A DNA stretch of 64,000 nt from Tetradesmus obliquus (taxonomy: Eukaryota; Chlorophyta; Chlorophyceae; Sphaeropleales; Scenedesmaceae): NCBI GenBank assembly GCA_030272155.1, contig CP126196.1, positions 4,216,001 through 4,280,000 on the forward strand. The letters are read 5' to 3'. The notes under the pieces are model-generated. The model had not been told where the DNA came from. It saw nothing but the letters and a program-made list of their open reading frames with translations, and did no database searches. The translations under genes and the position numbers were made by a program. Positions 23,701 to 34,100 of this stretch are shown here, in pieces (position 1 is the stretch's first letter; each line of letters begins with the position of its first letter).

Positions 23701-26700
23701 AAACTATAACACCTGCCACCAACACAACTCCCGCCGCACCTGTTGTTGGCGTGCATCATCATCAGGCGCCCAATGCGCTCCTTCTTGCCCTTGTTAGCCG
23801 ATTACTTTCACCACCAGCAACAAAGCACAGCCTTTATACGTCTTTACGCGCACCTGTTGTTGGCATGCATCATCATCAGGCGCCTGATGCGCTCCTTCTT
23901 GCCCTTGTTGGCTAGTTCATCCCACCACCAGCAACAAAGCACAGCCTTTATATGTCTTTACGCGCACCTGTTGTTGGCGTGCATCATCATCAGGCGCCCG
24001 ATGCGCTCCTTCTTGCCCTTGTTGGCTAGTTAATCCCACCACCAGCAACAAAGCACAGCCTTTATATGTCCTTACACGAACCTGTTGTTGGCGTGCATCA
24101 TCATCAGGCGCCCGATGCGCTCCTTCTTGCCCTTGTTGGCATTAAGCGCGTAGGTGCCGGCCTCCAGCTTGCCCGAGTAGATGCGGCAGAAGGTGAGCGT
24201 GCCCACAAAGGGATCTGTGGCGATCTTGAAGGCCAGGGCGCTGAAAGGTGCGTCGTCGCTGGCGGGGCGGGTCAGCGCCTGCTCGGCGTCGTCGACCTGA
24301 GGATTGTAGCAAGAGCAGCAGCAGCCGCAGCAGCAAAGTGAGCATCAAGCCGTGGTGAGAAGATGAGCAGGGGGCTGGGCAGGTAGTCCTACAGAATTCA
24401 ACCAACAGCACTGGCTCACTTGATGTTGTATTTGATGAAATTACTGTTATGACTATTATACAAAAACCTGCCACACCATTCACATTGAAGATGTCCAAGG
24501 GGCTGGGCAGGTAGTTCACCACAGCATCTGCCAACAGCACCGGCTTCCTCAATGCAGTGTTTTGTCGATGTAACAGTAATGACTGTTATAACGCACCGCC
24601 ACGCCGTCCACGTCAGGGATGTCCAGGGGGCTGGGCAGGTAGTCCACCACAGCATCCAGCAGCGGCTGCACTCCCTTGTTCTTGAACGCTGTGCCGCACA
24701 CCATGGGCACGAAGGCGCGGTCGATGGTGCCCTTGCGGATCAGGCGCTTGATGGTGTCGTTGTCGGGCATGGTGCCCTCAAAGTAGGCCTCCAGCACCTA
24801 CACACATGTAACACAGTAACACAAGAAGTAACACATAAGTTGGGTTGTTATTGTAGTGCAAGCCATACAAAACCATCAGCAGCAGCACCAGCAGCAGCAG
24901 GCGCACAGCATCATCAAGCTCCACCACGGCGTCCATCAACTTCATTTCGCGTCCGCTCATTGACCAGATCAACGAGGTCAGCTGGGATGTCCCACCTCCT
25001 TATCACAATGGCCATACGCCTAAAAAAGAGAGACAGCACAGAGCTGATGCTATGATGCCATCATGCTGGACAGCCGTGCCTGCGTGGACAGCCCAATTGG
25101 AGCGCCAGGAGCCTTCTTGCAGGTGAACGGTTCTGCATCAACCATGCCTAAAACTGTCATAATACAGCGCACTCACCGCATCGTCCAGCTCCACCACGGC
25201 GTCAATCAGCTTCTCGCGGTACTCATTCGCCAGGTCAACAAGGTCAGCGGGGATGTCCACCTCGTCAAACTTGGCACCCAGCTCCTCGCCAGACCACACC
25301 AGCGCCTTCATCTTGACCAGGTCAACCATGCCCTGTTAGTAACACATTACACATGGCAAAATGACAAGCAGCAGGGACAGAGGGTGAGACGTGCCCAGGG
25401 AGCAGCTGCAGCCGTACTGAAAATTTGAACAACAGCATTTCACAGAGAGAGATATCCGACAAGCCCGCTGTTTGCCAGATACTTCACAGAGCTGCCACTG
25501 ATGCCTCCTGCCACTGATGGCTCCTGCCTTGCAAGAGAGTATCAGCTGCTGCTGGCGCTGCGGCTGCAGACCCCTGCTGAAGTGGCCACTGCTACCAGCT
25601 GCGCAGCAGACACTATCGCCCGGTCCTGATACCACCAGTGCTGCCGCAATGCAGGAATGTAGAGCATCACAGCAGCAGCAGCAGCAGCGCCGCACCTTGA
25701 AGGCATCCTCAGAGCCGATGGGCACCTGCAGCACCAGTGGCTTGGCCCCCAGGTTGCTGATCACCATGTCCCTGCACATGATGGAGACGGCAGCAGCAGC
25801 AGCAGCAGCAGCAGTGAGGGCCATGTCGTACTTTTAACTTGCAGGTACTGCTACACAAGCTGCTGGCCGTTTCGGCATCTGCTGATGTTCATACACACAG
25901 CTGCTGAAACTACGCCAGCTGCCATATGTGTCCGCTGCAGCACGCGATCCACAACTGCTTACATGTTGTAGATTGTTAAACTCTAGCTTTACAACAACGT
26001 CAATGCTAGACGCCCAGCATCACTGCTCTACACACCCACACCTGCCAGGCTCAATCATCCCACAGGTTCAACATCATGTTACCAGTCAAGCCATAGCCCC
26101 GCGCCCCGATGGAGCGGCAACAGAAAGGAGCACTACACCATCATGTTTGTATAGCATCCCACATGATCAACAGCTGCGCACCTGGTGCGGAAGAAGTTGG
26201 CTCCCAGGCGGTCCATCTTGTTCACAAAGCAGACGCGGGGCACGTTGTACTTGTCAGCCTGGCGCCACACAGTCTCAGACTGCGGCTCCACGCCAGACAC
26301 GGCATCGAACACAGCCACAGCGCCGTCCAGCACACGCAGTGCACGCTCCACCTGTGTGCATAAATATGACAGCAGAGCAGCTGTGTTAGGCATGTTTGCT
26401 GGATGCATGTCCGGACTGCGGCTCCACGCCAGACACGGCGTCAAAGACAGCAACAGCGCCGTCCAGCACACGCAGCGCACGCTCCACCTGTGAAAGGATA
26501 CAGCAATAGGCAGGACAGCAGCAGCGTTGGGCATGTTTGGGAACATGGAAGCATTCCATATGTGGCACGGCATCATACGCAGCAACAGCGCACCCAAGTC
26601 CCATCAGCAACACCACAAGCAGCTTGCAGGACCCTGCAGGATGGCCAGCAGCTTGCAACACACGCCTGCTGCCCCGCACCTCCAGGGTGAAATCCACGTG

Positions 26701-28237
26701 CCCTGGGGTGTCAATCACATTGATGCGGCGCCAAACAACAGCAAACACACATGCACCTTGCAGGAAACAGGATGAACAGCAGCTCGCAGCACACGCATCT
26801 ACTGCTGCGTACCTCCAGGGTGAAGTCACGTGCCCTGGGGTGTCAATCACGTTGATGCGGTGCCAAACAACAGCAAACACACATGCAGCTTGCAGGAAAC
26901 AGGAGAAACAGCAGCTTGCAGCACACGCATCTACTGCTGCGCACCTCCAGGGTGAAGTCCACGTGCCCTGGGGTGTCAATCACATTGATGCGGTGCCCGT
27001 TCCACTGGCAGGTGGTTGCTGCTGATGTAATGGTGATGCCGCGCTCCTGCTCCTGCACCATCCAGTCCATGGTGGCAGTGCCCTCGTGCACCTCACCAAT
27101 CTTGTAGGACTTGCCGGTGTAGTACAGGATGCGCTCGCTGGTGGTCGTCTGTAACATGTAATGTAACAGATGTGGCAAGGGGGCGAGGTGAGGTGAGGAT
27201 AAGGAGGGGGTGTATGAAGAGAGCGGGGAATGTTACGTTTGTGCGGGGGTTGATGCTGTTGCAGCAAGCAACTGTCTTGGCGTCTGTGATGCAGATCCTG
27301 CAAAATCCTGCAAGTGGGTCGAGCTGGCAGGTACGCCACTGCTGTGCATGCAACAGCTCTGGCAGGAAAACACGTGTACAGCAAATGCTGAACACAGCGC
27401 TCTGTATGCGCACCGCTGCTGTATCCTTTTGTAGTCAAATGCTGAAACATGCAGATGAGTGTCTGCGATACTTGCTTTGGCAGACGTTGCTGCCTGGCGC
27501 AGCACATACTGCCTTTTGCTGTGCTTGAAAGCGCTCATTGTGACTGTGGCTGTGTGCCTGACAATGAAACAGACGTTTCTGGCACACCAGGCGCCACCAA
27601 TCGCTGTCTGCCATTGCTGCATAACAACTACTCCTGTAAGAATTGCTATACACATGTGCTAAGGGTGCTTAGCATGCACCACTGCAAGCACAATGCTCCC
27701 GCCACACACTGCTGCTGCTAGCCAGCGCCTGCGCCAGCAGCTGCTGCGCCACGCACCTTGCCAGCGTCAATGTGGGCCATGATACCGATGTTACGGTATT
27801 TGCTCAGGTCCTGCTCGCGTCCCTCTGCAAGAAGCAGCGCAATTCAGCTGTCGAGCACTTGGCAGGCTAGGCACCACCCAACATGGACCACAGCTGCTGC
27901 AGGCTTACCAGCAGTAGCGTCCTTGCCAGCTGCGCAGGTCACATTCCTCTGCAGCCTGGAAGAAACTGGTGCGCGAGGCACAGCGACACCACGAGCGGCC
28001 TGTAGCACATGGGAAGATCCGTGAGCACGAGCTCACGCCGGCCAGCCATTAAGTGCGACACTTGTAGGTGCTCACCACTGGCGCTGCATTGGCGAACACG
28101 GGTGCAGCGTTCACATTGACTGGGGCTGCTGCTGGTGCAGACACTGCGGAGCAAGCAGGGGCGAAGACCCTGCGCTCCTGGGCAGTGCTGCTGCCGAGCG
28201 CCTTCTGCTGGCTGCAACGGGAGAAAGACGCCGCCAT
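20684..28237 (-). CDS. Organellar (plastid-type) elongation factor G, 16 exons, 763 aa
   Basis: Translational GTPase that moves tRNAs and mRNA through the ribosome. Exons: 28076-28237, 27909-27948, 27757-27824, 26945-27148, 26182-26351, 25696-25771, 25177-25332, 24597-24797, 24082-24296, 23323-23485, 22939-23097, 22566-22752, 21911-22131, 21388-21501, 20933-21052, 20684-20719; total 2292 nt. The first ~55 residues ([20 protein letters not shown]...) are Ser/Ala-rich like a plastid transit peptide. GTPase motifs are complete: AHIDAGK (84-90) continuing [18 protein letters not shown] and NKMD. The C-terminal domain has [20 protein letters not shown], closer to plant plastid EF-G than to cytosolic EF-2. 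The last exon is only 12 codons. Introns contain many copies of neighbouring exon edges. Confidence 0.95.
21052..21178 (-). repeat. Duplicated start of EF-G exon 15
   Basis: The acceptor and codons for [15 protein letters not shown] (read from 21052) are repeated from about 21178 as [15 protein letters not shown]. The upstream copy lacks the rest of the exon and runs into intron-like sequence. Confidence 0.8.
21776..21975 (-). repeat. Duplicated end of EF-G exon 13
   Basis: The exon end encoding [14 protein letters not shown] and its donor (used copy ending 21911) recurs at about 21776-21838. Between them is G-rich intron sequence on the sense strand with GGGTTT-type motifs. Confidence 0.8.
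22083..22391 (-). repeat. Three copies of EF-G exon 13 start
   Basis: The acceptor followed by codons for [15 protein letters not shown] occurs from 22131 (full exon), from about 22258 and from about 22388. The two upstream copies stop after about 20 codons and continue into the same AAATTCCTGCA-type intron sequence, giving a period near 128 bp. Confidence 0.85.
23485..23595 (-). repeat. Second, in-frame copy of EF-G exon 10 start
   Basis: Upstream of the used exon ([17 protein letters not shown], from 23485) lies a copy read from about 23592 encoding [17 protein letters not shown] with its own CAG acceptor in the same phase. It is diverged but open, and ends after about 20 codons with no obvious donor. 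Confidence 0.75.
23739..24194 (-). repeat. Four copies of EF-G exon 9 end, 114-bp period
   Basis: The plus-strand motif CCTGTTGTTGGC (end of exon 9, HANNR and donor) begins at 23739, 23853, 23967 and 24081, exactly 114 bp apart. Each unit holds about 59 bp of exon ([16 protein letters not shown]) and about 55 bp of intron. The 24081 unit is contiguous with the full exon and is the one used. Confidence 0.9.
24366..24660 (-). repeat. Copies of EF-G exon 8 end
   Basis: The exon end encoding [18 protein letters not shown] with its donor at 24597 is copied at about 24466-24530 ([18 protein letters not shown]) and, partially, near 24366-24405. A diverged copy of exon 7 sequence ([10 protein letters not shown]..., about 24905-25000) lies on the other side of exon 8. 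Confidence 0.7.
26351..26490 (-). repeat. Duplicated start of EF-G exon 5
   Basis: The acceptor and codons for [20 protein letters not shown] are present from 26351 (used) and again from about 26488. The upstream copy ends after VEPQS. Confidence 0.8.
26681..26997 (-). repeat. Three copies of EF-G exon 4 end
   Basis: The codons for [16 protein letters not shown] with donor (used copy ends 26945) recur at about 26813-26862 and 26683-26732. The middle copy lacks one base (GAAGTCACG instead of GAAGTCCACG on the plus strand), so it is frameshifted. DTPGH is the G3 GTP-binding motif. Confidence 0.85.
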
Positions 28238-29139
28238 CTTGTCCCAGCTGCTTGTATTGAAAAGGTAGAGGTCGGGGTAACCGCCTTGGCGATGTATCTG
28301 AGCCAGGATTGTGGTGCCGTGGGGTGTTAGTCACTTGTGGTGTGTGGCACTTTGCGTAGGGACCCGTAGTCCAAGTCACGGCGCTACAAAAACTTTAATT
28401 GGCAATCCGACAAGTGAATTATAAGCGAGCTTTGCAGAATGCGTTCAGCGTTCACTGCTTAGTGCCTCCAGCACTGTCCCGACCACAAGGTACCAAGCAC
28501 CGATATCTTGGCGGCATGACTCTGCCGGTGCACCAGCTGCCAAAGCTGTTGGTGTAATCTGTATGTGTGTGTTCAGCCCCTGCTGCCTACACTGGTAGTG
28601 CTGCCAGGACAGTTGCTCAGCTGTGGATCTGCTGTTGACTCGACAGGCATGTCAGGCTGGTCAGGCAGCAGTCACTGGGCACTGTAAGCTTCAAAAGGCC
28701 CCGTACCAGGTGAAACTTTGTTATGCTTCACAATGACATTCCCATACAGGTAGAGAAAACGTAGCATGGCATCAAGTTGCAAGCATCCATAGCAAGTCAA
28801 CCAAGCCGCATGCCAGCTGCTCGACTCGCTAGTTGCCAGCACCACCTTTCAAGGACCTGCTGCTGCTCATCATGCTACTGCAACGGACGATACAACTTGC
28901 AGTGTTACAACATAGCTTAATGATACCCAGGCTTGCGTCTACAACCTGCAGGCTTGTAACAGCTTCTGCACAGGTCAAACGCAGCTGCAACGTGCCGCAT
29001 CAACACTCCAGCAGCCATGCACCCAGGGCAGGCAGTACCACACACACATACAGCCATGGACTGTTGTGCTTTCGCATCCAACAATCCAATAGAATTGCAC
29101 ACATTTCCGCAATGTGCAAGCCTCATTTACCGCCCTGCA
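28238..29139. other. EF-G upstream flank, no gene seen
   Basis: Presumed promoter and 5' untranslated region of EF-G. No supported coding sequence. Confidence 0.45.
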
Positions 29140-29323
29140 CTCCAGGTGGAGCACCATCCTGTTTGCAGCCGCGGCCCTTCACGTCGATGACATCACATGA
29201 ACGGGCTCTCATCAAGAATGCCTCTGGCTGATGAGCAGGAGGCATCATTCATTTGAGCCCCTCAGCATAATGTCATTGACGTGTGGGGCCGCGGCTGCAA
29301 ACAGGATGGTGCTCCACATGGAG
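29140..29323. ncRNA. Long imperfect foldback, candidate small-RNA precursor or MITE
   Basis: Outer arms 29146-29185 and 29278-29317 are inverted copies matching at 38 of 40 positions, including an uninterrupted 32-bp stem beginning GTGGAGCACCATCCTGTTTG. The pairing continues inward without a length change for about 79 bp per arm with scattered mismatches and closes on a stem ATGCCTC/GAGGCAT around a 14-nt loop. CTCCA/TGGAG extends it outward. Colinear arms without gaps resemble a microRNA precursor or a small foldback transposon. No protein is encoded. Confidence 0.55.
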
Positions 29324-30534
29324 ACAACACCAAGAAGTGCTGTTCAGACATCGCCATGCAGCCACAACCCAAGCATCAAATGGACAGTCTAGCATGAAAA
29401 TGCAAAGCTGCGCACCTTCAAGCATTGCATGTATGCATGCAGAGTTTGCAGGACAGGGCCTGCCAGGCCCAGTGGGCCCAGACACACATGCCTGCTTGCA
29501 GGCGCCGACAAAACAGGGCACTGCAAGCTCAAGCAGATGCAAGTCAACAACAGTGATGCACACAACACAACACCCAACCAGGTCCACACGTGTGGTGTTC
29601 TAAGCAACCGCAGCTTATGACTGCGGCAGGAGGCAACATACCCACACCGTGTGACGCGCGCCGTCTCAACACAGCGCAGTGCAGCTGCTGTGATGTCATT
29701 TGTAGCGCTTTGGAGTTCTCTGCAGCTGCATCGAAGGGCTGCAGCTGCTCAAACAAATGTTTACAAACCCATACTATTGCACACTTTCTCCAAACGCACA
29801 ATACAGGTGCGCGGGTGGCAAGGAATCCTGCTGTTGCCTTCCCGGAACAGATGCAGTTCACTGCTGCTGCACACTACTACTGCTGCTGCTGCTGCTACTG
29901 CTGCTGCTGCTGCTAGCACGCCCTGCTCGTCTGCACATGCAGGCGCAGCTGCATAGCAGCAGCAGCAGCAGCAGAGCAGCTAGCTTGACGCCAGGTTATG
30001 CCCTGCATGCATGCATTGCGGCAGTGCATGCAGCGCATGCAGTGCCCCATGCAGTGCCGCAGCGCAAACACCAACAGCACCTTGCCCACTGACAAGCATC
30101 ACCTGGATCTGGGAACAAAGCACCACATTCATCTGCCAGCCATACGTACAGAGTTGCCGACATCTCCAGGTTGCTCACAGCGCGTTGATTCATGTACACA
30201 CAACACCTGTGGACTGAAAGATCAGTCGACAATGTACTACAGCCCCGCATTGGACGTGCGCATGCGTAGCTTGCTTGCATCTTGTCTTAAAGGTCCGCAT
30301 AAGTCCGGCTTCTCAAACAACAAGCACACTGTTTGTCATCATGACAATGTGACATTGTCAGAGCTTGCTGTAATACATACACACAGATGCACAGTTCGGC
30401 TGCCTGGCGCAGCTATACAAATACACTCACACATACACTGGAGGATCAGCAGCAAAGATAACAACGTCATATCAAAGCAGACCATGCGACACCTCTCAGC
30501 TCAGTCACTGTAACACAGTGCAGCGCAACTGTGC
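29324..30534. other. Gap, 3' flank of ankyrin-RING gene
   Basis: No supported exons. Short CTG tracts occur near 29877-29913. Part of this should be the 3' untranslated region of the ankyrin-RING gene. Confidence 0.45.
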
Positions 30535-30751
30535 CTAGCCCGCTGCTGCATCTGTGGCTGCAGCAAAGCCAGCAATCGGCTGCCTGCAGAACGGGCACAG
30601 CGGCACACCCTTGGCCCTGCAGCACAGCTTGTAGGCACACTGCAGGCACAAGCTGTGCGAGCAGCTGCTAACAGACAGCACAGCTGCACTGTCCATGCAG
30701 ATCGCACACGTGCTGCCATCCAAGCTGCTGCAAAGGCTAGCAGGGATACCT

Positions 30752-30804
<53 letters not shown>

Positions 30805-31151
30805 GCGACCAGCTGGGCCAGCCTCTTGCTCACTGCTGCTGTCGCTGCCAGCGCTCTGGATCTCACTATGAAATGCTGCGCGCTGGGTGTGAACTTCACG
30901 GGCCCCGCCCTGAACTTCACGGTCCTCATGTTCATCTTCCGCGGAATGGAAGTCTTCTGCGGCAGCTGCAGACGCAGCAGCCGCAACTGATGCTGATGAT
31001 GTGGCAGCAGCAGTGGCTGCACCCTCATCACCACTGCTGCTGCTGCTGCTGCTGTCACTGGTACTGCTGGCGGCGTCACTGGCATAACCACCGCCAGTGC
31101 CATGAGAGGCAGATGAATCGCCCCTGGCACTGCTGCTGCCCCTGCCAGCCG

Positions 31152-31183
<32 letters not shown>

Positions 31184-34100
31184 ATGTTTCCTTGCAGGCT
31201 CCCGGTGGCTGCTGTGGATCCCGTCTCCCTGTCAGCAGCCTCAGAAGCTGCTGCTGCCGCTCTGCCTTGTGCACTGTTGCTGCTGCTGCTGGGCTCCTGA
31301 GCACGCCTCGCTAGCGTCTGCTGCAGCCGCTCCATGTGCTGCTGCTGCTGCCACACGCGCCCCTCCGGCAGATCCTGCTGCTGCTGCCGCGCCGCCGCCC
31401 TGCTGCTGTGTGCATCCAGCTGCTGACTCAGGCTGGCTGCTGCCTCTGGCGTCAGCGTTATAACGCCCGGGTGCTGTAAATGACGGTGCCGGTGGTGCCT
31501 GTGACCCCTGTGGCGCCTGCTGCTGCTGCTGCTGCTTCTGCGGCCATGGCGGCTGTGCTCGCCAGCAGCAGCAGCAGCAGCATCTACGGTGATGCTGAGG
31601 GTGTGCACGGGGCTGCCGTGCAGCAGCGGGTCTGGCAGAGGCACCAGCACGCCACGCGGCCTGCAAGAGAAAAAAATAACACAAGTCGACAATCAGTCAA
31701 AACCACATAGGAACGACATTTACAGCACAAGCAACTCACGGCATATGCACATAATGTAGGCAGGATGAGATATGCCATAGTATATAAACTTTTGCAGCAG
31801 CAGGCCAGACTCCCAGCTCTCACCTCCTGCCTCCGTTGCGCCCCCGGTCGTGCCGCTCCTGCTGCTGCAGCAGCCGCCGCTCCGCCCTGCTGCTGCTGCC
31901 GCGGGATCCACCCAACAGACCAAGTCCGGCTGCTGCTGCTGCTGCTGCATCCCTGCTGCTGCTTGTCAGCTGACCCAGTAGCTCTGCAGTCGCAGCATGC
32001 TGCTGCTGCTGCTGCTGCTGATTAAGCCCAAGCGCCTGATGTCCCGGTACCCAGAATGTGCTGCTGCTTGCCGCGCCTCGCGTGCTGCTGCCGCCAGCGG
32101 CGGCTGCATTGTTCAAAGCGTCGCGCCTGCTGCTGCTACTGCTGCTTAGCGTGTGAAGGTCACGCTCGCGGTTGCTGCGGCGGTGGGTGCTGCTGCTGCC
32201 AGCACCACTACTGCCAAAGTGGATGCGAGAGCCCTGATCAACAGCAGCGCACAACAAGACACATAGCAGGCAGTGACAACAGTCAGCCCCTTTTCCTAAA
32301 CCTCAACACAGAACAGTGCGCTGGCCCTGCAAAACCGTGCTGGTCTACACAGCACTGTGTGAGCACCACACCCTTGATGACGATTGCAAGAACTGTGTGT
32401 TTGCAGCACGCTTGGAACGCCGCACGCATGCCAACTGTACGGCACAGCAACCTGTTTCAAAGACTACACAGAAGCACGCATGTAAATATATACGTCACAC
32501 GCCCCACCTGCTCATGGTGGCTGCCAAGTGCCACTCTCCTGCCTGATGACAGCCCAGCTAGCGGCCGCTCCGAGCCCAGCAGCGCTGCCAGCTGCTCCTG
32601 CTGCCGCTGGCGCAGCGCGGCGCGGCTGGCTGCAGCAGACAGCGCCTGCTGCGCGGCCTGCAGCGCAGAGAAAATAGTCTGCAGCAGAAAGAGGAAAGAA
32701 AGAGCAGCACAGAGGCAGGCCCGCGCAAGCAGATTTGTCAGTGATGTAAGCATGGAACACTTGCCCACATCAGAAGATCAGAGCAGGTGTAAATAGCAAG
32801 ACAAGAGGGGACGGACGGCTGCAGGAGCACTTGCTGCTTGCAGGAAGCACGCCACCTTGCAGGAACTACTTGCAGGAGCCCGCCACGCACCTGCAGGATG
32901 CTGCGCATCAGCAGCAGCGCGTGCTCCTGCTCCGCCCAGCGCGCGTCAGCAGCTGCAGCAGCACCACCACCGCCGAGCGCTGCAGCAGCAGCACTGTCAA
33001 CAACTCCCAAGCCAGCTTGCTCGAGCGCAACTGCAGTGGTGCTGCGGCTATTGTTGCTCGGCGCAGCGGCACTGCCAAATGCGCTAGCCACCGCCTCCTG
33101 CTGCTGCTGCTGCTGCTGCTGCTTGCCAGATAGCGCAGAAGAGCTGACCAGCAGCTTTGTGACAGCAGCAAGTGAGTTGAGCATGCCAGGCGTCACAAAC
33201 GCAGCCAGCACTTGCTCAGTTGCTGCGTCATCCGCTGCTGCTGCAGCTGGTGCAACCACACCATCACCAGCTGTAGCAGCAGCAGCAGCCGCAGCACTGC
33301 CGCTACCACCTAACGGCTGCCGGGAGCTACCACTAGCTCCAATAGGCCCCAAGCTGCCACCCGTTACTCGATTCAGCAGCGACCAACCGAGGGCCCGTGC
33401 GCCTCCGCTGCCGCTGCCGCTGCTGCTGCCGCCACTGTGACGCCTCCGCCGCCCGCGCCTACCACCACCTTGTACAGCATCCACAGCTGTTGCGGCTGCT
33501 GCTGCTGGCGGTGAACCGCTGCCGCGCAGGTTGCTGCTGCTGCTGCTTCCTGCAAGCAGGCTCCTGGAGCTTGCAGGAAGCAAGCCTAGCATCTGGTCAA
33601 TGTTTGACAGCAGGCCTTGAACAGTACCCAGCCTCGCTTGCAGTGCGGTTACCTCTGCAGCAGCCAGCCGCTGCTGCGCATGCTGCTGCTGCAGCCGCAT
33701 CAACGCCTGATGCCGCAGCTGCTGCTCTCTCAGCTGCATCGGCTGCTGCCTGTCGACTGCTGTGTCGCCAGCTGGCGCATTATCAGCACTGCTTGCGTCA
33801 TCATCATCATCATTATCATCACTTGAGCTAGCAAGCTGGTCAAAGCTTGCCATGCTACTTATGTATGACCCAGCCGCATGCAGCTGTGCTGCGGGTGCCG
33901 CCGCAACATCAGTGGCTGCAGGAATCGTATCTTGCTCATCATCTCCGGTGCAGCAGCCCAAGTCAACATCTGCATCCAACGCTGCTGCTGCTGCTGCCGC
34001 TGCAGCTGCAGCTTCAGCTGGAGGTACCGCAGGTGAACCCACACCCTGCTGCTGCTGCTGCTGCCGCCGCTCCCAATCCTGGTCACGCTCCTGCTGCTGC

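Noticed and set aside
26813..26862. EF-G exon 4 end copy as an alternative exon
   Set aside because: One base is missing before the GHV codons, so the GTPase motif would be frameshifted.
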